From positions 1 to 14,296 of the forward strand of contig DISL01000081.1 in NCBI GenBank assembly GCA_002421845.1: a DNA stretch of 14,296 nt. Direction: 5' to 3'. The position numbers and the translations under genes were made by a program. Positions 6,855-12,767 of the stretch are shown here, piece after piece. How positions within the stretch are numbered: position 1 is the first letter of the stretch; each line of letters begins with the position of its first letter. A model generated the notes under the pieces. That model was given only the letters and a program-made list of their open reading frames with translations, was not told the origin of the DNA and ran no database searches. The stretch comes from Epsilonproteobacteria bacterium UBA6211. GTDB lineage: Bacteria; Campylobacterota; Campylobacteria; Campylobacterales; Arcobacteraceae.

Positions 6855-6944
6855 AGTTAATTGGTTATTAGTTTATTAGCGTATTAGTAAGATATATTTA
6901 GGCTACTTTTCTTCCCAATATACCAATAACCAATACACCAATTA
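6855..6944. repeat. Two facing arrays of a degenerate 7-8-base TATTGG/TATTAG motif
   Basis: The left arm, read on the plus strand, has GGTTATTAG, TTTATTAG and CGTATTAG in succession (6863-6886). The right arm, read on the minus strand from 6942, has AATTGG, TGTATTGG, TTATTGG and TATATTGG (to about 6915). The arms are thus related and inverted, each opening with an AATTGG unit, around a 25-30-base centre. They fill almost the whole exonuclease-trpF gap. The function is unknown. They could form a long imperfect hairpin in the minus-strand transcript. Confidence 0.55.
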
Positions 6945-7532
6945 CTAACTTTTACTATTCCTCACAAATGCTTCTACTTTTGCCTTATCTTTTTTGCCCT
7001 TAGTAGCTTCTACACCGCTACTTACATCAACACCGTAAAATCCATAGGGCTTTATTTCCGATAAATTTTCATGAGTCAAGCCACCGGCAAGGATAATTTT
7101 CGAGCAATCAACACCATCAAACCACTCCAGTGCTACTCTTTTGCCCTCTCCACCGTAACTCTCTACAAAAGCATCGACCAAAATATACTCATTTTTGTAT
7201 TTTACAATATCTTCTTTACAAGTAGCACGTACTACCTTAATATAAGGTGTTTTAAGGGCATCAAAAAACTCTTTTGTAGCTTCAAAATGGATTTGAGCCA
7301 AATCAAGTCCACAAAAATCACATACTTCATCCACAAATTTTGCCTCTACGTTTACAAAAAGCCCTACTCTTTTTACAAACGGAGGCAATGATTCACATAT
7401 TTTTTTTACTTGTTCTTTTGTTACTGCACGTGGAGATTTTTCATAAAAAACAAACCCCAAAGCATCAGCCCCAGCCTCACAAGCTATCAAAGCATCTTCA
7501 AGATTAGTTAGTCCGCAGATTTTTGCTTTCAT
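6945..7532 (-). CDS. trpF: Phosphoribosylanthranilate isomerase
   Basis: Tryptophan biosynthesis enzyme that isomerises N-(5'-phosphoribosyl)anthranilate to the ribulose form. It is a 195-residue TIM barrel, a normal length. The general-base Cys6 is in KICGLTN and the general-acid Asp120 is in YILVDAF. Also present are ALGFVFYEKSPR (residues 24-35), the ILAGGLTHEN phosphate-binding segment (147-156) and GVDVSSGVE (167-175). The usual QLHG strand motif is replaced by QIHF (80-83), a mild oddity. The ATG overlaps the rpe stop by four bases (7529-7532), so it is translated with rpe rather than with a trp operon. No other trp gene is in the window. Confidence 0.94.
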   Translation of the reverse strand: MKAKICGLTNLEDALIACEAGADALGFVFYEKSPRAVTKEQVKKICESLPPFVKRVGLFVNVEAKFVDEVCDFCGLDLAQIHFEATKEFFDALKTPYIKVVRATCKEDIVKYKNEYILVDAFVESYGGEGKRVALEWFDGVDCSKIILAGGLTHENLSEIKPYGFYGVDVSSGVEATKGKKDKAKVEAFVRNSKS

Positions 7533-8170
7533 ATTTTCAAAGACTCTATCGCTTTTTTATAATCACCGCTTCCAAATACATAGCTACCTGCTACTACCAC
7601 ATCTACTCCTGCATCACGCAGTTCATATATATTTTTATCACTTACTCCGCCGTCAACTTCAATAAGACAGTTTTTATTTCTTTTTTCTATCAAGTCTTTT
7701 AATCTTTTTGATTTTTCAAGAACAGACGGTATAAACTTTTGTCCACCAAAACCAGGGTTTACACTCATAAGCAAAACCATATCCAAATCTTCCAAGATAT
7801 GCTCTATAAACTCCACGGGAGTATGAGGGTTCAGGGTAATCGCAGGTTTTATCCCAAGACTTCTTATTTTTTGTATCAACCTATGAGGATGTTTCTCTTC
7901 TTCTATGTGAAAAGAGATATATCTAGGATTTAAAGGTGCAAACAAATCCACAAAAAACGTATTATTTTCTACCATCAAGTGAATATCAAGTGGTTTAGTA
8001 GCTACCTTTGCCACAGCACTTACTACCACAGGTCCTATAGTCATATTAGGTACAAAGTGACCATCCATTACATCAACATGTATCAAATCACAACCTGCAT
8101 CACAGATTGCCGTTATTTCATCATTTAATCTTCCAAAATCCGCACTTAATATAGATGGTGCTACAAGCAT
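7529..8170 (-). CDS. rpe: Ribulose-phosphate 3-epimerase
   Basis: Interconverts ribulose 5-phosphate and xylulose 5-phosphate in the pentose phosphate pathway, and in the Calvin cycle where present. The 213-residue TIM barrel is complete: APSILSADF at the N-terminus, metal ligands H31 and D33 (IHVDVMDG), H64 (DIHLMV) and D173 (EVDGGV), the MSVNPGFGGQ loop (135-144), and the phosphate-binding VVAGSYVFG. The start ATG is preceded by AAGGA (8181-8177) with six bases of spacing. It is the first gene of a minus-strand operon with trpF, the exonuclease and the membrane protein, and is transcribed divergently from rpmB. A minus-strand TATGAT at 8234-8229 is a possible -10. Confidence 0.96.
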   Translation of the reverse strand: MLVAPSILSADFGRLNDEITAICDAGCDLIHVDVMDGHFVPNMTIGPVVVSAVAKVATKPLDIHLMVENNTFFVDLFAPLNPRYISFHIEEEKHPHRLIQKIRSLGIKPAITLNPHTPVEFIEHILEDLDMVLLMSVNPGFGGQKFIPSVLEKSKRLKDLIEKRNKNCLIEVDGGVSDKNIYELRDAGVDVVVAGSYVFGSGDYKKAIESLKI

Positions 8171-8186
8171 TATAATTCCTTAAATC

Positions 8187-8205
8187 ATTCAAAATTCAAA
8201 ATTCA
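8187..8205. repeat. Short tandem heptamer repeat upstream of rpe
   Basis: ATTCAAA occurs twice in tandem (8187-8193, 8194-8200) and continues into ATTCA (8201-8205). On the minus strand it lies in the presumed rpe leader, just upstream of the ribosome-binding site. It is another seven-base-period sequence in an intergenic region of this window. Confidence 0.5.
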
Positions 8206-8248
8206 TCATTAATCAATCGTAGAATCTTATCATACTTTAAGTTAATTT

Positions 8249-8257
8249 TGGTATAAT
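8249..8257 (+). promoter_or_regulatory. Extended -10 promoter of rpmB (kchA, argJ)
   Basis: TGG followed directly by TATAAT (8252-8257) is a perfect extended -10, 33 bases before the rpmB start. The -35 is weak (TTATCA at 8227-8232, with 19-base spacing). The rpmB ribosome-binding site AAGGG follows at 8280-8284. The candidate rpe promoter on the other strand overlaps this region. Confidence 0.65.
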
Positions 8258-8290
8258 TACGCCTAAATTACAATTCAATAAGGGTATATT

Positions 8291-8479
8291 ATGTCAAGAA
8301 AATGTCAAATATCTGGCAAAGGGCCGATGGTAGGAAACAATGTTAGCCACGCTAACAACAAAACAAAAAGAAGATTTTTACCAAATCTTAGAACTATCAA
8401 ATTAACTCTTGAAGACGGTACGACTGCAAGAATTAAAATATCTGCAAAAGAGTTAAGAACTCTTAAAAAACAATCATAA
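8291..8479 (+). CDS. rpmB: 50S ribosomal protein L28
   Basis: A small basic ribosomal protein of 62 residues, the short bacterial L28 type. It has the characteristic opening MSRKCQISGKGPMVGNNVSHANNKTKRRFLPN and the central LRTIKLTLEDGTTARIKISAKEL. It binds 23S rRNA in the large subunit. It has a strong extended -10 promoter and a good ribosome-binding site (AAGGG, six-base spacing). It is directly followed by the potassium-channel gene, an order I recall from Helicobacter pylori. Its stop codon lies in the left arm of a 12-bp stem. Confidence 0.97.
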   Translation: MSRKCQISGKGPMVGNNVSHANNKTKRRFLPNLRTIKLTLEDGTTARIKISAKELRTLKKQS

Positions 8480-8503
8480 TAGAAGCACTGGAGTGCTTCT
8501 ATT
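8478..8503 (+). promoter_or_regulatory. rpmB-kchA intercistronic hairpin holding the kchA ribosome-binding site
   Basis: AATAGAAGCACT (8478-8489) pairs perfectly with AGTGCTTCTATT (8492-8503) around GG. The left arm contains the last two bases of the rpmB stop (TAA, 8477-8479), and the right arm ends at the base before the kchA ATG (8504). The only ribosome-binding-site-like sequence for kchA, GGAG (8490-8493), lies in the loop and upper stem. No T-run follows, so it is not an obvious terminator. Confidence 0.65.
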
Positions 8504-9655
8504 ATGAGTAACTCAAAAAAACCGAGTAACTCTTTTAAAAAGTTAGGTAACTTTCTAGGCTGGGATAGCTCCAGCAGAAATCCTGAGTACAATTTAAACC
8601 CACAAATCTACGAACAATTAAAACCTTTTAGACTTCCTTTGGTTATTATTCAAATCACTATGATTATAGGTACACTTGGATATGTATATATCGAAGACTA
8701 TAGTATAATGCACGCTATTTTTCAAGCAGCATATACATTTTCTACTACAGGATTTGGTGCATTAAACGAAGGGAATTTTTCAAATGCAGGGATTATTTTT
8801 ACGGTAACCCTTATTATAGTAGGATTTGCCGTATTAACCTTTTCCGTGGGGGTTTTACTTAGAATTATCGCAGAAGGGACTCTTTTTAGATTACTAAAGG
8901 AAAGAAGTATGTTATACAAAATCGCAAGACTTAGAAACCATTTCGTAGTCTTTTATCACAATGAATATACTGCACAACTTGCAAAACAATTTCGTGCAAA
9001 CCATATACCGTTTGTAGTTGTCGATCCTGACCCAAACTTAGAGCAAATTGCAAAAGAGAATAAGTACCCTTATTTTATACAAGAAGAGCCTTATATCGAA
9101 AAAGCGTTTTTAAAATCTCACTTATCATCTGCAAAAGGTGTTATTTCGTTGTCTAAAAATATGTCAAACAATATTACCATAATAGCATCTATCAGACTTT
9201 ATGAAAAAGAATTAGGTAGAAAACCTTACTTAATAATCTGTAATGCTGAAACAAACAATGATATAGAAAAACTCAAAAAACTAGGAGCAGATAAAGTTGT
9301 GGCTCCTCCTGCACTTATGGCTAAACGTGTGAGTGCTATGGCAATAAGACCTGATATGGAAAACGTTCTTGAAGAGTTTTTATATAAAAAAGACACTCCT
9401 ATAGATATGGAAGAGATAGAAATAAGAGATAATAGCTGGATGGTAGGAAGAGAGATAAAAGAGGCTCATTTAAGAGATAATATTAAAGTAAGTGTTATAG
9501 GTATCACGGAAACAAATGGGCAATTCATAGAAATGCCTATGGGAACGGCAAAAATAAATGCAGGTGCAAAACTACTAGTAGTAGGAAATCAATCAAATAT
9601 AGCAAAAGCAAAAAGACTTTTAAGCAGACATGAAAAACCTAAGGAGATAGAATAG
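8504..9655 (+). CDS. kchA: KchA-type potassium channel with C-terminal TrkA-like (RCK) domains
   Basis: A 383-residue protein. After a polar N-terminus come a membrane helix (about 44-62), a pore loop with the filter-like TTGFG (81-85) and a second helix (about 97-120). A cytoplasmic region then resembles TrkA-N (about 146-255) and TrkA-C (about 290-375, with EIEIRDNSWMVGREIKE). It probably conducts K+ and is gated by the cytoplasmic domains. The position after rpmB matches the H. pylori channel I know as HpKchA. Two features are unusual: TTGFG instead of the common TVGYG filter, and HNEYTA in place of the glycine-rich GxGxxG of nucleotide-binding RCK domains (about 152-157), suggesting altered or lost nucleotide binding. 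argJ begins at the base after its stop. Confidence 0.88.
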   Translation: MSNSKKPSNSFKKLGNFLGWDSSSRNPEYNLNPQIYEQLKPFRLPLVIIQITMIIGTLGYVYIEDYSIMHAIFQAAYTFSTTGFGALNEGNFSNAGIIFTVTLIIVGFAVLTFSVGVLLRIIAEGTLFRLLKERSMLYKIARLRNHFVVFYHNEYTAQLAKQFRANHIPFVVVDPDPNLEQIAKENKYPYFIQEEPYIEKAFLKSHLSSAKGVISLSKNMSNNITIIASIRLYEKELGRKPYLIICNAETNNDIEKLKKLGADKVVAPPALMAKRVSAMAIRPDMENVLEEFLYKKDTPIDMEEIEIRDNSWMVGREIKEAHLRDNIKVSVIGITETNGQFIEMPMGTAKINAGAKLLVVGNQSNIAKAKRLLSRHEKPKEIE

Positions 9656-10843
9656 ATGTTTACAATTTTACCTATTAAAGGATATATAGACCAAATAGAC
9701 GGTTTTTACTGCAATGGCGTAAGTGCCGGATTAAAACCAAACGGTAAATTTGACGTCGGTTTTATTTATAGTGATACACCTTGTGAGTGTGAGGCGGTAT
9801 TTACGCTAAATAAATTTCAAGCAGCACCATTAGTGCATTTCCAAAGATACCCAAAAGATTTCAAAACAAATTTTCTTCTTATAAATGCAAAAAATGCAAA
9901 TGCTTTGACAGGTGAAGAGGGAATAGAAGATATAAACGCTATTTTTGCAGAACTTGGAAAGCAGTTTGATTTAATCAATCCTATCATGAGTTCAACAGGC
10001 GTCATAGGTAACCGTCTTCCGATGGACAAAATCATAAGTGCTGCTAAATCTTTTGATTTGAGTGCAAAAAACGGTGAAAACTTATCTTTGGCTATTATGA
10101 CTACGGATGCTTATCCAAAATCAAGTCTATATGAAGTAACACTAAAAGACGGTAGCAAGTTCAAAATAGGCTCGGTTGCAAAAGGTGCAGGTATGATAAA
10201 TCCAAATCTTGCAACAATGCTTTGTTTTATAACTACCGATGCAAATATTCCAAGAAGTGATATGAAAGAACTACTTTTGAGACATGCTGACACTACTTTC
10301 AATGCTATTAGCGTGGACGGTGACACATCTACAAACGATACCGTATTACTTATGGCAAACGGCAAATCAGGAGCTTATGATAAAGAGGCTTTTAGCGAAG
10401 CTTTAAGACTTGTAATGCACGATATGGCTATAGCAATAGTTAGCGACGGTGAAGGTGCAAAAAAATCTGTAGCATTTGAGGTGTTCGGTGCTGCAAACGA
10501 CCGTGACGCCGAGATAGCAGCAAAAGCATTGTCAAATTCACTTTTGGTAAAAACTGCACTTTTCGGAGAAGACCCAAACTACGGAAGAATTGCTTCAACT
10601 ATCGGTGCAAGTAGAATAGAATGTGACCCAAGAACACTTACAATATCATACAACGACGTAGTAGTATATGACAAAGGCAAAATAGTATTTGATAAAGAGT
10701 GCGAAGCAAGAGCCGGAGAAGTTCTCAAAAACCAAACTTTCAAAATCAAATGCGATATAGGTCTAGGTAACGGTAAATTCACCGCTTACGGCTGCGACTT
10801 AGGATATGAGTATGTCAAGATAAATGCCGACTACAGAACGTAA
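9656..10843 (+). CDS. argJ: Ornithine acetyltransferase (glutamate N-acetyltransferase)
   Basis: Transfers the acetyl group from N-acetylornithine to glutamate, closing the acetyl cycle of arginine biosynthesis. Some family members also use acetyl-CoA; the sequence does not show which type this is. The 395-residue precursor cleaves itself before the nucleophile Thr187 in NPNLATMLCF, giving alpha and beta chains. Also seen are SSTGVIGNRLPMD (112-124, oxyanion-hole region), KGAGMINPN (176-184), ISVDGDTSTNDT in the beta chain, and the conserved NADYRT end. The ATG directly follows the kchA stop, with AAGGAGAT (9641-9648) inside the kchA 3' end. It is probably co-transcribed with rpmB and kchA. 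Confidence 0.96.
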   Translation: MFTILPIKGYIDQIDGFYCNGVSAGLKPNGKFDVGFIYSDTPCECEAVFTLNKFQAAPLVHFQRYPKDFKTNFLLINAKNANALTGEEGIEDINAIFAELGKQFDLINPIMSSTGVIGNRLPMDKIISAAKSFDLSAKNGENLSLAIMTTDAYPKSSLYEVTLKDGSKFKIGSVAKGAGMINPNLATMLCFITTDANIPRSDMKELLLRHADTTFNAISVDGDTSTNDTVLLMANGKSGAYDKEAFSEALRLVMHDMAIAIVSDGEGAKKSVAFEVFGAANDRDAEIAAKALSNSLLVKTALFGEDPNYGRIASTIGASRIECDPRTLTISYNDVVVYDKGKIVFDKECEARAGEVLKNQTFKIKCDIGLGNGKFTAYGCDLGYEYVKINADYRT

Positions 10844-10850
10844 AACAATT

Positions 10851-10935
10851 AATAACTAATAATGAATAATTGATGTGTTGCTACGCAACTATTTATAAAG
10901 TATCGCTTTTAGCGATACAATAGTTATTAGTTATT
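10851..10935. repeat. Intergenic inverted repeat enclosing two hairpins
   Basis: AATAACTAATAA (10851-10862) is matched by its reverse complement at 10924-10935. Between them lie a small hairpin (GTTGC 10877-10881 / GCAAC 10885-10889) and a perfect 8-bp stem (GTATCGCT 10900-10907 / AGCGATAC 10911-10918) with a TTT loop. The whole could fold as a branched structure between the convergent argJ and NlpC/P60 genes. On the minus strand the second hairpin is followed by TTTATAAAT, so weak termination is possible. I see no coding potential. Confidence 0.6.
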
Positions 10936-10954
10936 ATCTATTAATTATTAACTT

Positions 10955-10985
10955 ATTACGCTTATTGCAGTGCAATAAGCGTAAT
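10955..10985. repeat. 31-bp perfect palindrome overlapping the end of the NlpC/P60 gene
   Basis: ATTACGCTTATTGCA (10955-10969) and TGCAATAAGCGTAAT (10971-10985) are exact reverse complements around one base. The stop codon of the minus-strand peptidase gene (10964-10962) lies in the left arm, and its last residues (ITLIALQ) are encoded across the structure. Neither strand has a T-run directly after it, so it is not a standard terminator. It may protect or process the 3' end of the mRNA, or be a repeat that extended the reading frame. Confidence 0.75.
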
Positions 10986-12260
10986 CCCTTCCACCCTATC
11001 TATAAGTAAACTATTTTCCACAACATTCGGTAAATCTTTACCCATTTCCAAAGTACTTACGACAGCTTGACCGACTACAAATCTCCCAGTACTTCCATCA
11101 TCTTGTAAAGTTCTGATACCCCAAACATTATGAAAAACCAATGGCTCACCGTTTTGTGAGCCGATATAAATCATAATATGCCCTTTCATATATACCAAAG
11201 TCATCCAAGGTATAGCATTATCGAGTATATATTGTTTTTTAGACTTTTTATCCATCTTTTTTATATCCAAGTATATGCCATCATTTTTCTGATCACCGGA
11301 GTTTCTTTGTAAAAATATCCCAAAAGGTGCATAAAAATCTTTTGTCATAGCAGAACAATCCCTATGACCGTACAATCCTCCCCAGCCGTATTTCTGACCT
11401 ATTAATTCACTACTAATCAATTTGATATTTTCCATATTAAACTCTATAGGCATTTTCTTCAAATTGTGGTTATCATCAATATAAGAGAGTATAGCTTTAT
11501 GGGAATAATCTTTGTGAGCTATCAAAAAACCTTTATCGTTTTTCGGCAATATCGTCCCTAGTTCAATACTATCTTGTATAAAACCTTTGGTATAAATTCC
11601 GTTTTTATCTTTGATGTTTATATAATAATCACCCGTTTGAAACTCTTGTATAAAATGCTCATCAACAAACGCAATATCTTGAATCTTAACCCACCCCAAA
11701 GCGACACTAGATTCTACAAATACCCAAAGTCTATCTTGCGAAAAATGGGATATAAACAAAGGTGTATTTATCTTTATAGATGAGTTTTGATTATAATCAA
11801 ACGGGAACCCCTCTCCTGCACGGCTTGGGTTATAAAAAATAACACCGTCCATAGGTAAAGCTCTTAAATGTGTATTTCTAATAGTTATACCTTTTTTTGC
11901 TATATTATTATATTGCTCAAAATTAGAATTATCTATTAAGGCTTGAAAACTTTGTTTATTGATAAGCTTATGGTTTTCTGCATATACTTTTTTATCTTTA
12001 TATTCAAAAGCCCACTTAGCAACCTCAATAGGATAAGATATTTTATCAATATTCCAAGGTTTGAAGTATTGATTTAAATACTCTTTATAAAGGGCATTTT
12101 GCTTACTCTTTACAATAAAAGCATCACTATTTCCATATAAATATGGTTTTTGTTCTAGTTGTGTTAAATCCTCAATAGTTTCAGGGACAATAGTCTTTGT
12201 CACACATCCTGAAAAAAATAGTAAGTAAAAAGATGTAATAAATATGATATAAAACTTCAT
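10962..12260 (-). CDS. Lipoprotein SH3-domain NlpC/P60 cell-wall peptidase
   Basis: A 432-residue peptidoglycan endopeptidase, probably acting in the periplasm on stem peptides (gamma-D-glutamyl-diaminopimelate type). The signal peptide ends in FFSGC with lipidation at C19. The N-terminal part (about 30-120) looks like the stabilising domain found before such enzymes. SH3-like beta regions cover about 125-200 (RALPMDGVIFYNPSR; SVALGWVKIQDI) and 210-265. The catalytic domain has Cys302 in YGHRDCSAMTKDF, His361 in MKGHIMIYIG and a third polar residue, His377, in VFHNVWG. The start ATG has AAGGA (12271-12267) six bases upstream, and a minus-strand TACAAT is 22 bases away. The last seven codons lie in a palindrome, so the natural C-terminus may once have been shorter. 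Confidence 0.9.
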   Translation of the reverse strand: MKFYIIFITSFYLLFFSGCVTKTIVPETIEDLTQLEQKPYLYGNSDAFIVKSKQNALYKEYLNQYFKPWNIDKISYPIEVAKWAFEYKDKKVYAENHKLINKQSFQALIDNSNFEQYNNIAKKGITIRNTHLRALPMDGVIFYNPSRAGEGFPFDYNQNSSIKINTPLFISHFSQDRLWVFVESSVALGWVKIQDIAFVDEHFIQEFQTGDYYINIKDKNGIYTKGFIQDSIELGTILPKNDKGFLIAHKDYSHKAILSYIDDNHNLKKMPIEFNMENIKLISSELIGQKYGWGGLYGHRDCSAMTKDFYAPFGIFLQRNSGDQKNDGIYLDIKKMDKKSKKQYILDNAIPWMTLVYMKGHIMIYIGSQNGEPLVFHNVWGIRTLQDDGSTGRFVVGQAVVSTLEMGKDLPNVVENSLLIDRVEGITLIALQ

Positions 12261-12282
12261 AGGTGTTCCTTAATTTTTGACT

Positions 12283-12288
12283 ATTGTA
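12283..12288 (-). promoter_or_regulatory. -10 box of the NlpC/P60 gene
   Basis: Read on the minus strand this is TACAAT, five of six matches to consensus, 22 bases before the ATG. No clear -35 is at the right distance. The only other candidate, TTGACA on the same strand, is too far upstream for it. Confidence 0.45.
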
Positions 12289-12313
12289 CACAAACAAATC
12301 TTAAGAAATTTTG

Positions 12314-12322
12314 TGGTAGAAT
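12314..12322 (+). promoter_or_regulatory. Extended -10 promoter of the DUF465 gene
   Basis: TGG followed by TAGAAT (12317-12322) resembles an extended -10, 30 bases before the ATG. It has the same TGG-plus-hexamer form as the rpmB promoter. The 92-base gap is shared with the divergent NlpC/P60 gene. Confidence 0.5.
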
Positions 12323-12352
12323 TCTGTCAAATACACAAAAAAGGGTTACAAC

Positions 12353-12580
12353 ATGTTTCACGAATACAGAGATATCATAACTGAACTAAAAACTGCAAAT
12401 GCACACTTCGTTAAAATATTTGAAAAACACAATGAATTAGACGACAAAATAGACGCTGTAGAAGCTGGCAGAGAGCATATGGAACACTTCGAATTAGAAA
12501 CTCTAAAAAAAGAGAAACTAAGACTTAAAGACGAAGCTTTCCAAATGATTATGGCTTATAAAAAAGAGCACAATAAGTAA
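12353..12580 (+). CDS. DUF465 / YdcH-family small helical protein
   Basis: A 75-residue, highly charged protein of the DUF465 (YdcH) family, conserved in proteobacteria but of uncertain function. It begins MFHEYRDIITELK, has HFVKIFEKHNELDDKIDAVE in the first helix and LETLKKEKLRLKDEAFQMI in the second, the typical helical hairpin with coiled-coil character. No signal peptide or membrane segment is present, so it is cytoplasmic. The ATG has AAGGG (12341-12345) seven bases upstream. It has its own promoter and a strong terminator, so it is a single-gene unit. Confidence 0.88.
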   Translation: MFHEYRDIITELKTANAHFVKIFEKHNELDDKIDAVEAGREHMEHFELETLKKEKLRLKDEAFQMIMAYKKEHNK

Positions 12581-12592
12581 TTATACTCTTAT

Positions 12593-12630
12593 GGAGGTTG
12601 GTTATATCCTGCCTCCTTTTTTCTTTTCTT
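12593..12630 (+). terminator. Intrinsic terminator after the DUF465 gene
   Basis: GGAGG (12593-12597) pairs with CCTCC (12612-12616). GG (12600-12601) and CC (12608-12609) extend the stem across a T-G wobble and one mismatch, closing a TTATAT loop. TTTTTTCTTTTCTT follows. It lies 12 bases after the stop and isolates this gene from gyrA. Confidence 0.85.
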
Positions 12631-12728
12631 CTTAACTAATCATTTTTTTCCTGACTATTTTTTCAACAAAGACCTATATATCAGCACAAAACAAAACAAT
12701 TTACCCCTTATTTTAAGTTCTTTTTAGA

Positions 12729-12734
12729 TAAAAT
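12729..12734 (+). promoter_or_regulatory. Likely -10 box of gyrA
   Basis: TAAAAT within GATAAAAT lies 33 bases before the gyrA ATG, in the 3' half of the 187-base gap after the DUF465 gene. No good -35 is seen. The rest of the gap holds the terminator and AT-rich sequence in which I see nothing else. Confidence 0.4.
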
Positions 12735-12767
12735 CTTAACAAATTTATTGCTAGAGGTTAAATATAT

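Noticed and set aside
6855..6944. CRISPR array or phage attachment site in the repeat-rich gap
   Set aside because: Units are only 7-8 bases, degenerate and without unique spacers. No cas, integrase or tRNA gene is present.
8478..8503. Intrinsic terminator between rpmB and kchA
   Set aside because: No T-run follows the stem; the sequence after it is the kchA start.
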